Of a DNA stretch of 64,000 bases, positions 8,812 to 16,846 are shown in pieces. The notes under the pieces are model-generated. The model had not been told where the DNA came from. It worked only from the letters and a program-made list of their open reading frames with translations, and did no database searches. Position numbers and translations under genes: made by a program. Source of the DNA: Bradyrhizobium sp. WSM1743 (lineage in GTDB: Bacteria; Pseudomonadota; Alphaproteobacteria; Rhizobiales; Xanthobacteraceae); assembly GCF_000473065.1 (NCBI RefSeq), contig NZ_AXAZ01000002.1, positions 1-64,000 of the forward strand, given 5' to 3'. The first letter of the stretch is position 1, and the number at the start of each line of letters is the position of its first letter.

Positions 8812-9099
8812 TCAGCCTGCCCAAGCCACGTCGCCGAGCCGATCGTCCGGCATCGGGTCGCGGGCATCTTGGGAATTCCCAAGATAGGCCGCCCGCCGTT
8901 CAGCCCTCGCCCGGCGTCCATTCGGTCTGCGCGGCGAGCGAACCACACTCTCAGGCGTGAAGCTCTGCCGCGTGCCGCAGCAGCCGCAGCGCAGTTGCTT
9001 CGCCGCCAGGTCGGCGATGGCGGCGGTGATGACGGCGGTGTGGCCGCACTTGCAGCAGCGCACGGGCCACGATTGGGCGAGAGGTAGCAGCATGGCCAT
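8812..9099 (-). CDS. small zinc-ribbon-like protein
   Basis: A 95-residue protein with two Cys pairs (CCKCGH at about residues 15-20 and CGCCGTR near 38-44), typical of a zinc ribbon. The remainder is Arg-rich (SPRRPNGRRARAERR), so nucleic-acid binding is plausible. Start MAMLLP at 9099; the frame is open upstream into the repeat cluster 9102-9175, which probably holds the promoter or operator. It heads a short tandem of hypothetical genes. Confidence 0.5.
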   Translation of the reverse strand: MAMLLPLAQSWPVRCCKCGHTAVITAAIADLAAKQLRCGCCGTRQSFTPESVVRSPRRPNGRRARAERRAAYLGNSQDARDPMPDDRLGDVAWAG

Positions 9100-9101
9100 T
9101 A

Positions 9102-9175
9102 CGTTACGCCGTTCGCGTTCCGGTGTCACGGTGCGTTACCCTGTCACGGTGCGACCGTAACGCTCGACCGTAACG
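9102..9175. promoter_or_regulatory. cluster of GTTAC / GTAAC repeats
   Basis: TGTCACGGTGCG occurs at 9124-9135 and 9142-9153. CGACCGTAACG occurs at 9152-9162 and 9165-9175. GTTAC boxes at 9103 and 9134 face GTAAC boxes at 9157 and 9170. The cluster sits just upstream of the minus-strand start at 9099, which suggests an operator or iteron-like array. Confidence 0.4.
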
Positions 9176-10299
9176 TGCCGCGTTGCCGTCTTTGCCGGTG
9201 CGCTTGGCAGGTGGCGCATGTGCGCCAGTTGATTTGCGCGCTACCGCACCTGCCGCCGCCTGCCTCGCGCGCAACCGAAACAGATGCAGTCCTAGACCGG
9301 ATAGAGAGGCCCGCCGCTTCGCGCTCCCTGTCCTCGCTTCGCTCGGCGCTCCGCTTCGCTCGCGGACAGCGACCGGCAGCCTGCCCTTTCCCATTTCGTC
9401 ATGACGGAGGGAGAACGGGAGGCGGGGCACACTTCGCCCTACGCGGGCGAAGCGTCGTCTGCATGACGGCATGGAGCCACGGTGCGCAGACACACTGGAT
9501 CGGCGAGCTAACTTCCCGTGGGTACTCCCGGAAAGTCCGCGCCGGGGTCAGCCGGTCGGCGCTCTCGCTACTTCATCTGACGGCGGCGGCATCGCAGCCG
9601 ATCCAGTGGCCGCGTGTCGCGTGCGGCTCCTGTCCGGGCCGCGTCCTGTTCTTCCTGCCGGTGCCCTCCGGCTTGTTCCACGCCGGTCATGGTCCCGGCG
9701 ATCGGCCCTCTAGGCGGGCTGGCTATGGACGCAAAAAGCCCGCGCGCGGGGTCAGCCGCAGCGCGGGCCTTCGTTAGTCACTCGGCTCAGAAGTGCTTTA
9801 AAACAAGAATTCGAGTTTGAGAGCGTTAGTCGCTGTAACCCATTGACAGAAAAGGCTCCTGCCCTTTCTGCCGGGATCGCCAGCGTTTTCCTCGCAAGAT
9901 CATCTGTTGACGAAGTATCGGCTTCGTTCTGGCCTGCTTTCTGTGTTGCGCGCCGCTACAAGCCACAGCGAGCAAAATCAAGCCGTTACCAGCTAGTACA
10001 AACCACTGCGCGCAACGCGGACGCAACACGCCGCTTCCTGATTTGTTCGCCAGAGTTTGGTGCCGACGCAGAAGCCCCGCCGTCACAAGGCTGTGGCATA
10101 GCCATTGCATTCTAAACGCCAACCGGGATTTCAGTGCTCGGTTAGACAATAGACGGTGCCGAGACGCGTATTTCGAGCTCGGCACCGCTCTTTGGCCGCC
10201 GCCCTTACAATGCGTTCTGCCCGCTTTCGATCCTTTTGACGCATCCGCAGCCTTGAAGTTGGCTCTCGCCAAGCGCATCGCCTCAGCATCCCACTCGGG
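9176..10299. other. long non-coding stretch
   Basis: No convincing gene on either strand. Contents seen: repetitive extragenic sequence with CTTCGCTCG units (about 9333-9364), a small hairpin (CTTCGCCC/GGGCGAAG, 9432-9452) and a terminator-like hairpin (9733-9768). Long open frames on the minus strand look like shadows of GC-rich DNA. Confidence 0.4.
9733..9768 (-). terminator. intrinsic terminator, minus strand
   Basis: GCCCGCGC (9738-9745) pairs with GCGCGGGC (9761-9768). On the minus strand the hairpin is followed by a run of five T. No gene is evident immediately upstream on that strand, so it may be a relic or serve an unseen small RNA. Confidence 0.45.
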
Positions 10300-10632
10300 A
10301 TGAAGCTGGCAATGCTTCCTGAAGCGTTGCGGGGGTCCGCATATCCGGGCGTCGGCCTCTTGATCACCACTGGCGCCGCAGTGAACGTGACAGGATGGCA
10401 TTCCGAGAACGTGGACCGACCGATCTTCGTCAACATCTCGGGCGGCAATACGACGGTGCAACTCTTTCAGATCACCGGCGGGGCCAACTGCAGCTCGGTT
10501 GTCACGCGCCAGGGCGGTAGCACTGCCAATGTAACCGTGCTCGGTCGCATTCATCCAAACGGATGTACAAATGCCATCAACAATGGCGGCACGCCCACCA
10601 CCGGGCTCATCGTCGACAACACGAAGATCTGA
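10300..10632 (+). CDS. hypothetical protein, phage-like neighbourhood
   Basis: A 110-residue protein rich in Asn, Thr, Gly and Val with a repetitive beta-strand look (VNISGGNTTVQLFQITGG), as in surface or virion proteins. Two Cys lie in NCSSVV and NGCTN. I recognise no family. The first 40 residues may be non-native if the gene is a fragment. It is followed after 10 nt by a frameshifted phage-type gene. Confidence 0.35.
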   Translation: MKLAMLPEALRGSAYPGVGLLITTGAAVNVTGWHSENVDRPIFVNISGGNTTVQLFQITGGANCSSVVTRQGGSTANVTVLGRIHPNGCTNAINNGGTPTTGLIVDNTKI

Positions 10633-10642
10633 GGCAGACCCG

Positions 10643-11073
10643 ATGACCAGTAACCTGCCTGCCAGCCGGCCGACGGCTGAGAAGCCCGACAAGCCAAAGC
10701 CGATCTCCAAGGTCCGAGCCGCGATCGACGCGATGGTACGCGGCGACGCCAGGACACGATCACGGCAGCCGCAGAGCAAGCGGGCCTTTCCCGGGAGCAT
10801 CTGTCGCGCGAGCTCAGCAGGCCGCACATCGCAGCTCTGTTGCAGGAGAAGGTCGCGCGCAATCTGGCGATGAGCAGCGCGCGCCGGTGCCACGAAGTGG
10901 ATTTGCTCGACAGCGCCAACGACATGGTGCGCGACCGCGCGTCCAGCTTCATCTTGGGCTTGACCGGTCACTCGCCGGCGGGAGCCCCTGCGGTAAACGT
11001 CAACATCGAGGCCAGAGCCGGCTACGTCATCGACCTGAGCGACGACCAGCCCATGAGGATAGTTTCGCCATGA
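10643..11073 (+). pseudogene. frameshifted terminase-small-subunit-like gene
   Basis: The N-terminus (MTSNLPASRP... SKVRAAIDAMVRGDA) is in one frame; from about 10750 the protein continues in another frame as DTITAAAEQAGLSREHLSRE, then HIAALLQEKVARNLAMSSAR and a C-terminus ending QPMRIVSP. AAAEQAGLSREHLSREL is a helix-turn-helix of the kind seen in small terminase subunits. Restoring one G in the AGG at about 10750 gives a single product of about 143 residues. The stop overlaps the next start (ATGA at 11070). Confidence 0.55.
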
Positions 11074-11153
11074 CCAAAGCAGCGAAAGCCGAGGGTCAGC
11101 ACGCTGCGGGAGGGACGATCTCGAACTTTGAATTCGGAAAATCTAGGGGTTAA
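11070..11153 (+). pseudogene. 27-codon start of a truncated gene
   Basis: An ATG overlapping the previous stop opens a frame of only 27 codons (MTKAAKAEGQ to EFGKSRG). The overlap suggests it was the next gene of the phage-like unit and lost its remainder by deletion at about 11130-11150. No function can be given. Confidence 0.3.
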
Positions 11154-11712
11154 ATCATTCTGATTCCCGCACAAATTGCATGCCCTTCAAGGGAACCAAC
11201 CGAGGGTAAGGCTAAATTTCGACGTAATTCCAAATAGTTACATGACGGTCACGCCCCTTGAAATAGGGCTTGCGCCCCCTACGTTCTTGGGCAAGAATTC
11301 AAGCCACTTAAACGACAGGCGGTGAGCATCGCCAACGCCGGAACGGTACACCCGTTTGATCCATATGGGGTCGCAAAAGCGGGCACCAACCTCGGCGAAT
11401 GCCGCTCAAACGCTGTCGATCATAGCAAGGCAAAAATGCCAACTGATCGCCCCCGAAGGCTGCTTCCGAGGGCGGAATCTGGAGCCACCTGGAGTGCTGG
11501 AACAGCGGAACGCTGCCGGCGCGACGGCGTTTCTCCGGTATCGCGTGGTTCTGCGCCGCCTTCGAGGCGACGCGGAAGATTTGCTGTCTGTGATTTGGCT
11601 CAAGGAATTTTTAATGCTTTCTTTTAATGCTTTCGTTGAAAACTTTTGAAACGGATTTCCGAAAGAGCGAATCGGATACAAGCTGGAACGCAGGAAGCAA
11701 AGGAGGACTGGC
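11154..11712. other. no clear gene
   Basis: Overlapping frames at 11322-11649 exist on the plus strand, but none has convincing composition or a ribosome site. I see no RNA gene. Confidence 0.35.
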
Positions 11713-11865
11713 ATGACCGCGCTGATCGCTACCGGTTCTCGTATAGTTTCGGACGGCTGGCGTCTGCTCACCGACACAGACCACCCGGATAAGCTCGCTG
11801 TACGCGTGTTTGCGCTGACTACGGCGGTTATAACTTTGGCAGTCACGATCCGCGTTATTTTTTAG
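11713..11865 (+). CDS. 50-residue single-pass membrane protein
   Basis: ATG 11713 follows a strong AGGAGG site (11701-11706, allowing for the preceding AA). The product is a polar N-terminus (MTALIATGSRIVSDGWRLL) followed by one hydrophobic helix near the C-terminus (VFALTTAVITLAVTIRVIF). Its stop overlaps the stop of the convergent channel gene by 4 nt. Role unknown; small membrane proteins often modulate larger membrane partners, which is only inference here. Confidence 0.55.
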   Translation: MTALIATGSRIVSDGWRLLTDTDHPDKLAVRVFALTTAVITLAVTIRVIF

Positions 11866-12452
11866 CTATCGAGCTCTGAGCGACCTAAGCCTGAAACGGC
11901 TTGGGTCGCGAGGCCAACGATCAGACCGAAAAAGACGTATCCGGTCAAAGCCTCAATCCCTGCGATGATTCTCATTTCGGGTAGCGCCGTGAAATCGCCG
12001 TAGCCCAACGTCGTCCAAGTCACGATCGAGAAATACATCGCGTTTCTACCGGGCGCATCCACTCGAAGCGAGCCGTCTGGCAGCGGCGGCGGCGTTGGCC
12101 CGCCGTACATCAGCCCGTACCCTCTGTACATCGCGGCGAATACGAAGATCAAAGCGATTTGCTGAGCTAGCAAGATCCAGAACGACTGTCCTGGGCGCAT
12201 CTCGAGAACAAAGAACCCCAATATTAGCGAGAGCGACGTGAGCAGACATAGGATCATCACGAACCAGCAATAGCCAATCTCGTTCGTGAAATCGTCCCAT
12301 CGCAGGAAAAACAGAACGAGCCCCAACCCTAGCGTTGCGAACATCGGGAAAAGGATGAAGAGCAGTGCCTCTGTATGGTGGTCGATAAGCGCAAGAAATC
12401 GAGAAAACAGCCGTCCTAGTCTAAGCAACAATGGTTTCCCCCACGATCTCAA
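11862..12452 (-). CDS. potassium-channel-like membrane protein (two-pore-domain pore type)
   Basis: A 196-residue inner-membrane protein. Hydrophobic segments lie at about 29-50, 61-83 and 91-108, then a pore loop with the selectivity filter TLGYGDF (148-154) and a last helix at 165-185. TxGYGD is the K+ filter, so an ion-channel (Ion_trans_2) family protein is likely. There is no RCK/TrkA-N regulatory domain; the protein ends shortly after the last helix. It converges on the small membrane protein gene at 11713. Confidence 0.82.
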   Translation of the reverse strand: MRSWGKPLLLRLGRLFSRFLALIDHHTEALLFILFPMFATLGLGLVLFFLRWDDFTNEIGYCWFVMILCLLTSLSLILGFFVLEMRPGQSFWILLAQQIALIFVFAAMYRGYGLMYGGPTPPPLPDGSLRVDAPGRNAMYFSIVTWTTLGYGDFTALPEMRIIAGIEALTGYVFFGLIVGLATQAVSGLGRSELDS

Positions 12453-12509
12453 TCGCCCAAAAAAAATGTCTGATGAGTGAACCGCAACCGCAGGGCGAGC
12501 GCAAGCACT

Positions 12510-12590
12510 TCAGCGTGCCAATTGCCAAACTACCGCTAGGCCCAGCAGGATGAGCATGCAAATCGCAGTGCCGCGGCCGATGCGGTTCAT
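12510..12590 (-). CDS. possible 26-residue membrane peptide
   Basis: A frame encoding MNRIGRGT followed by a hydrophobic helix (AICMLILLGLAVVWQLAR). It could be a real small membrane peptide, but the ribosome site is weak and it may be a coincidence. Confidence 0.25.
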   Translation of the reverse strand: MNRIGRGTAICMLILLGLAVVWQLAR

Positions 12591-12626
12591 GTCAGCGCGG
12601 CCGCAATTGTCGCAACGTGTATTCGC

Positions 12627-12821
12627 TCAATTCAACCATGCACGGCTTGTAAGTGCCGCAATCCGGCGGATCTCGGGTAGTTCGCGGGCAAGTTCAACGA
12701 CGGACCGCCACGTCATGAACTGTAAAACAACCAGAAGAAGAAATAGCATCAACAAAAGGTTTGTCCGCAGCCAACGCAAGGCAGCGCGAAATCCGTCCCG
12801 AGCCCCTGGCTTAAATGGCAT
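12627..12821 (-). CDS. 64-residue single-pass membrane protein
   Basis: Basic N-terminus (MPFKPGARDGFRAALRWLR), one strong hydrophobic helix (LLLMLFLLLVVLQFM) and a short charged C-terminus. This is the topology of a signal-anchor membrane protein with an inside N-terminus. No family recognised. It is one of several tiny membrane proteins in this part of the window. Confidence 0.5.
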   Translation of the reverse strand: MPFKPGARDGFRAALRWLRTNLLLMLFLLLVVLQFMTWRSVVELARELPEIRRIAALTSRAWLN

Positions 12822-12954
12822 GATCGATCATCCCCCAACTGAATTTCCCGCAACTCGAGGGCGAGTGCAAGGGCCATGCTGGTCGGAGGCCTCAGCCCTC
12901 TGGGAGGCGCGCAGTAACTCATTTGAGGCGGCGGCGCAGTCCAAAGTGGCTCTG

Positions 12955-14088
12955 TCAATACGAGCGAATCGCGAGGGCTCGGCGTTCAAGGTGGCCCACA
13001 GCTCTTATGCGGTTTCCCAACTTCAGGCGATCCTCTTGTTCCATGTTTCGGAAAGAGTCCGCGTCCAGCGTGAATGTCACTTCGTTTCCACGTACCGACT
13101 GATAGGCAACAGTGCACCGCTTATCGTTTGTCTGGATGATACGACCATGATCGGTGACTGGGTGAACCTCAATCAACTTCCTGGCGCGAACTATTTTGTC
13201 GCCCGCTTCATGGCCTACGACGACGAGCGATCGTTTTTCGTCTGTGTTTGATGTGATCGCCAGTTCAGAGAGCTTGTTTCTCTCGGTGGGCACAATGCTG
13301 CGAATTTGCTCAAGAGTGTTCCTGTGCCATTGCAAGGCTGATCTCGCCTCTCTCGGCAGACGCCGATGGTTCGGAGATGTTATCGACGAAATCGCTTCCG
13401 TTGGATTGTATCTCGGAGGCAAGCCGTTCAGCAGCATCTTCACCCGATCGACGCTTTTGCAGAACCTTCTTCCGCACTACGGGGGCCTGAAGCGCGAGCA
13501 CTAGACTGCTGAATTTCGGAGGCGCGACGTGAAACTCTATCGATGCACTTTTCAAGTTGAGAAGGCCTGGCGGTAAGAGGATGCGGCGCGCCGTCTCGTG
13601 CGTCTTGTTCACAAGAGCCGTCAGCATGCCGACGGGCATATGAGATCTGCCGAGCGACACCCACTGAAATGTCAATGCAAGCAACGCTCTCGCCTCGATA
13701 AGCGAATCCCATATCAGCTTAGCTTGAGGCATCAAACCGATGCGCCGAGCGGGAAGAAACCGTTCGCTCCACAACCGGATCTCGTCTTTCCAATAGCGAC
13801 TTACGTGCAGATCTGGGGTGAGCTCAACGACAAAAATCTGATCGGAGCTTAGCGCTCTCGTAGCGACAGTTTGCCGGCTCTAAGAGCGAGCAAGTGGTCG
13901 TCATCGATCTGGCTTGCGTGAAAGAAGCTGTTCTCGTCACCTTCATCGAACTTTACGAACAGCGTCCTTGAGAGCCCCACCTGGGCAACGAAAACAACGG
14001 GACCGTCGAAAGAGTAAAGAACCTCTTGCGGCACGAGCGGATCGTCGCTCCAAGGTGGAAATCCCTCATGGTCAGGCTGCCAGGTCAT
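12955..14088 (-). pseudogene. DUF6575-like gene broken by two frameshifts
   Basis: Three consecutive coding stretches read as one protein of about 375 residues. The first is ATG 14088, MTWQPDHEGFPPW..., including LYSFDGPVVFVAQVG, to SLRER. The second is ALSSDQIFVVELTPDL... to SLAMAQEH (13855-13320). The third is LEQIRSIVPTERNKLSEL... to RALAIRSY (to 12955). Frame changes lie near 13855 and 13320 and are not in homopolymers. The N-terminus resembles DUF6575-type proteins; the rest is unassigned. It overlaps the preceding small gene by ATGA, so it was the last cistron of a small operon. Confidence 0.6.
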
Positions 14089-14192
14089 GCTTCCGGACCA
14101 AGGAACAACGAAAAATCGTCAGCCGTAAGCACGACGTCTGCCTTCTTCCAATACGTATGATGGCCAGGCTGGTCATTAGAGGGAGTGTGCAT
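14085..14192 (-). CDS. small hypothetical protein, start uncertain
   Basis: The frame is open upstream of 14192 (KFTVDEDNGEL before MHTPSNDQPGHHTYWKK) and looks coding to about 14230, but it has no good start codon there. Either the ATG at 14192 is used (35 residues) or the start was lost by a frameshift in the overlap with the upstream gene. It ends FSLFLGPEA and overlaps the next start by ATGA. Confidence 0.35.
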   Translation of the reverse strand: MHTPSNDQPGHHTYWKKADVVLTADDFSLFLGPEA

Positions 14193-14224
14193 CAGCTCCC
14201 CATTGTCCTCGTCGACGGTGAACT

Positions 14225-14359
14225 TTACGATTGAGCATCTTCGGAAGAAGGGAACAATCTTCCGGGCGTGGCGCGGGCGATTTCCTTGCGAACGTCGTCC
14301 GCTTCCGCGATCTCGCGGCGGATGACGCTGTCAAAGGCTTCGGTGATCAGGTCTCGCAC
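14225..14359 (-). CDS. 44-residue helical hypothetical protein
   Basis: A GTG start at 14359 with AAAGGTGG about 10 nt upstream. The product is a single amphipathic, charged helix (SVIRREIAEADDVRKEIARA) with a short tail. Codon use and the ribosome site support it. It appears to be the first gene of the small operon that ends in the broken DUF6575-like gene. Confidence 0.45.
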   Translation of the reverse strand: MRDLITEAFDSVIRREIAEADDVRKEIARATPGRLFPSSEDAQS

Positions 14360-14432
14360 GGGTTATTACCACCTTTTAGGAGCGTGCCGGGGCCATCAGA
14401 TGCCGGCTTTTTCCGGTCGCGTTGTTCAAATA

Positions 14433-14462
14433 CGTAGAGCGCTCCTTACGGAGCGCTCTACG
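14433..14462 (-). terminator. perfect 13-bp hairpin overlapping a stop codon
   Basis: CGTAGAGCGCTCC (14433-14445) and GGAGCGCTCTACG (14450-14462) are perfect inverse complements with a TTAC loop. The TAG stop of the gene at 14458-14694 lies within the arm. On the minus strand TATTTG follows, a poor U-tract, so it may act as terminator, 3' stabiliser or both. Confidence 0.5.
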
Positions 14463-14694
14463 ATCGACAGTTACGCCTTCGCAAACTGCCGGCGCGCAAG
14501 ATGGCTTCGCATCTTGCTCGGACGCTTTGATGCTCGGTGCGCATGTGCATCGAGTAGATTTCCTCAAGCCCAAGGAAGACGTCTTCAACCGCTCCGGAGC
14601 CGCGCGCATTTTCGAGATCCTTTTCGACCCGCGCCAAAATCTTCAACTCTTTGGCGCAAGCTCTGTCCGGCTTCTGTTTTGTTACCGCTTTCAT
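14458..14694 (-). CDS. helical hypothetical protein
   Basis: A 78-residue, mostly helical protein (KELKILARVEKDLENAR, EDVFLGLEEIYSMHMRTEH) with a basic C-terminus. ATG 14694 follows GGAGAAAAC. No family recognised; the pattern suggests a small dimeric helical bundle. The stop is inside a perfect hairpin. Confidence 0.5.
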   Translation of the reverse strand: MKAVTKQKPDRACAKELKILARVEKDLENARGSGAVEDVFLGLEEIYSMHMRTEHQSVRARCEAILRAGSLRRRNCRS

Positions 14695-14981
14695 TGTCGT
14701 TTTCTCCGTCGATCTTTCTGAGAGCGAGATAGTCGTCCGGAGCCAGAGCAACGACAGGCGCTCCCTCGCGCCTTTAGGCTTGCGAAACTAGACATACGCG
14801 CGAGGACTCCCGACTTTGGGGAAAACGATTACGCCTGCCGTACGAGGTTTTCTGGACCTCATCGCGATAATACGAAATGCCATTCGGCCACGTCAACGTT
14901 TAAGTTGCATTGTTTTGTAGGACACGTATTGAGTCATCAATTATATCGACACACAAAGGTGCACCGTGTTTGAATCGCGCG

Positions 14982-15243
14982 ATGAAGCGCAGAATCAAAC
15001 GGAACTCGCAGATGTGGACGGAAAGCGAAGCTGCTCAAGTGCTGCGTTGCTCGACGAGCCACGTGAGACATCTGCGGGGTCACTCGTCAGCTCGGGTGTT
15101 ATCCAGGCCGCCCCGGCCTCTCACAAGCCGATCTGGAAACATACGTCGCGGCAGTGAAGATCATCAGAGTTCGACTGCCTGGAACAGCCAAGGGGTACCC
15201 GCTGACACGCGGCCGCACGTGCTGCGGACGCGGGGTGCACTGA
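14982..15243 (+). pseudogene. excisionase-type HTH gene with a 1-nt insertion
   Basis: MKRRIKRNSQMWTESEAAQV to SHVRHLR is in one frame, then VTRQLGCYPGRPGLSQADLE and TYVAAVKIIRVRLPG in the next, ending at 15243. Removing one G of the GGGG at about 15076-15080 joins them into an 86-residue protein. TESEAAQVLRCSTSHVRHLR is the MerR/AlpA-like excisionase helix-turn-helix, and ADLETYVAAV its usual last helix. It would have been a recombination directionality factor or small DNA-binding regulator. Confidence 0.6.
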
Positions 15244-15460
15244 TCTTGCGAAATCGAACAGCGGCGATTGTCCGAGCTAAGCCAGCTACCCCAGCTCAAG
15301 CAGCAAGTCAGGCAGCGGGAGCGGTTCGGGCGGATAACGGACGTTGAACGACCTTTTTGCGCACGACATAGTCTCGATGCGCCGAAATCCCGCGATGCCG
15401 ATCGGATAGTCTGCTGAGCACCACGGGGCTCACCAACCGATCGAGGTCGCACAAAGCGCA

Positions 15461-16291
15461 ATGACAGAGTTGCGCCTGCCTACATTAGCTTTTCGCATCG
15501 GCTGCGCTGGGCTGGCGTTGCTCGCCGGCATGGCCGTGACAGACGCCTCTAGCTGCAATCGGCGGGATGCGCTCGGCGCGACGCGGGTGCTCGCTGTCGA
15601 TGCCACGCTTTTCCCGCGCGTGGGGCTGAAGAGCTTTCCAGAGACGCTTCCTCTGGCGGACCATGAAGTCGTCCTCACCTTCGATGACGGACCGCGACCG
15701 CCGAACACGGATAGGGTGCTGGCTGCGCTCGCACAGGAATGCGCGCGAGCCACGTTCTTTCTGGTCGGCCGATCCTCGGCGGAATTTCCCGAGCTCGTGC
15801 GGCGTATGGCCGCCCAGGGCCACACGGTAGCGCACCACAGCTGGTCGCATCCGATGATGTCGAAAGTCCCGTTCGAGCAGGCGATTGAGGACATCGAGCG
15901 CGGTATAGCCGCCGTTGAAATGGCGCTCAACGGTGTGTCTACCAAAATGCCCTCGACACCGTTCTTCCGGTTCCCCTACTTCGACGCGACACCTGCGACG
16001 CTCGATCTCTTGCAGGCGCGCGGAATTGTCGTGTTCGGAGCTGACCTTTGGGCGAGCGATTGGGAGAACATAACTCCAGAGCAGGAGCTCACAATCCTGA
16101 TCGAGCGGCTCGAGGCCGCTCGTAAGGGCATCATTCTGCTGCATGATGCGCAGGCGCGGACGGCGGCCATGCTGCCTTGGTTCCTGCGCTACCTGCATCA
16201 GAACGGGTATCGGATCGTGCATCTGGTGCCGGCTGCCGCCAAGAGCGCTGAAGCCCCATTGACGTCTTGGCACCACGCCTTCCCGCAGTGA
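15461..16291 (+). CDS. polysaccharide deacetylase family (NodB homology) protein
   Basis: A 276-residue exported protein: signal peptide (residues 1-31, LALLAGMAVTDAS) then a NodB homology domain. VVLTFDDGPRPP carries the catalytic-base and metal Asp, HTVAHHSWSHP the two metal His, FFRFPYF the conserved Arg, and GIILLHDA the C-terminal motif with the last His. The family removes N- or O-acetyl groups from chitin-like oligomers, peptidoglycan or xylan. It is not NodB itself: it is exported, and no nodA or nodC lies beside it. It follows excisionase debris. Confidence 0.82.
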   Translation: MTELRLPTLAFRIGCAGLALLAGMAVTDASSCNRRDALGATRVLAVDATLFPRVGLKSFPETLPLADHEVVLTFDDGPRPPNTDRVLAALAQECARATFFLVGRSSAEFPELVRRMAAQGHTVAHHSWSHPMMSKVPFEQAIEDIERGIAAVEMALNGVSTKMPSTPFFRFPYFDATPATLDLLQARGIVVFGADLWASDWENITPEQELTILIERLEAARKGIILLHDAQARTAAMLPWFLRYLHQNGYRIVHLVPAAAKSAEAPLTSWHHAFPQ

Positions 16292-16415
16292 AGGCGCGCG
16301 AGAAGTGTCGGAGATCAACTCCTGGGGGCACAGACGGCTACGGACGACATCGTGGCCTGATCGGGTTCGATTTGCGAAGCCTCACGGTGACGAAGCTGTT
16401 CCTGCGGCACGGTGA

Positions 16416-16616
16416 TCATGCCGCCCTGGACGCCCCCGCGCCAAAGCGAAACAAGAGCTGCCCCACTTCGGCGGCTGGCCTGGCGCCGCGGGGAAACAGG
16501 CCGCCCTTCTGCGTCCCGATGCGGATCTCGGCAGGCTTGTCTTCCACTCGCGCCGGGACGACCGCCAACGCGGTGAGCGCGAGCGCTGCGGTGACAATGA
16601 CTCGTCTCGTAATCAT
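16416..16616 (-). pseudogene. N-terminal fragment of a sulfonate ABC binding protein (SsuA-like)
   Basis: ATG 16616 after AAAGGAC opens a signal peptide (MITRRVIVTAALALTALAVV) and then PAEIRIGTQKGGLFP, the usual first strand of SsuA-type aliphatic-sulfonate binding proteins. After about 50 residues the sequence leaves the family pattern (ARPAAEVGQLLFRFG) and stops, so this is a truncated remnant. It fits the decayed sulfur genes that follow. Confidence 0.6.
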
Positions 16617-16636
16617 GTTTGTCCTTTCAGGTTTGA

Positions 16637-16846
16637 TCAAAGAGTGATTGCGACCGTGCCGTCGGCCTGCCGTCGTCGATCAAGAAGCGCCCTCACCGCG
16701 CGCTCGGCAGCCCGAGCGGAGCCGAAATGACCGCCATCAAGGCTGTCAAAGGCACGTTCCGACGAGAAGAAGCAAAAGCCGCGCTCGTCGGCGACAACGA
16801 TACCGGCGGTTCGATCTGATATTTCGATAACATAGGCTCGGGACAT
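16637..16846 (-). CDS. 69-residue hypothetical protein
   Basis: MSRAYVIEISDRTAGIVVAD, then a C-terminal helix GSARAAERAVRALLDRRR. The alternation of two strands, a loop and a helix looks like a small folded domain. It lies 20 nt upstream of the SsuA-like fragment, in the place where small conserved genes often precede sulfonate transporters, but I cannot assign a role. Confidence 0.5.
   Translation of the reverse strand: MSRAYVIEISDRTAGIVVADERGFCFFSSERAFDSLDGGHFGSARAAERAVRALLDRRRQADGTVAITL

Noticed and set aside
9826..10971. 381-codon minus-strand frame
   Set aside because: Overlaps the better-supported plus-strand phage-like genes; composition is Arg/Ala/Ser noise.
15461..16291. nodB
   Set aside because: The deacetylase motifs are NodB-type, but the protein has an export signal and no nodAC or nod box nearby, so the symbol is not justified.
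6351..16366. 15-nt identical word (CGTGGCCTGATCGGG) at about 6355 (minus) and 16350 (plus), as possible att sites
   Set aside because: A few such matches are expected by chance in 64 kb of GC-rich DNA; no other att features.
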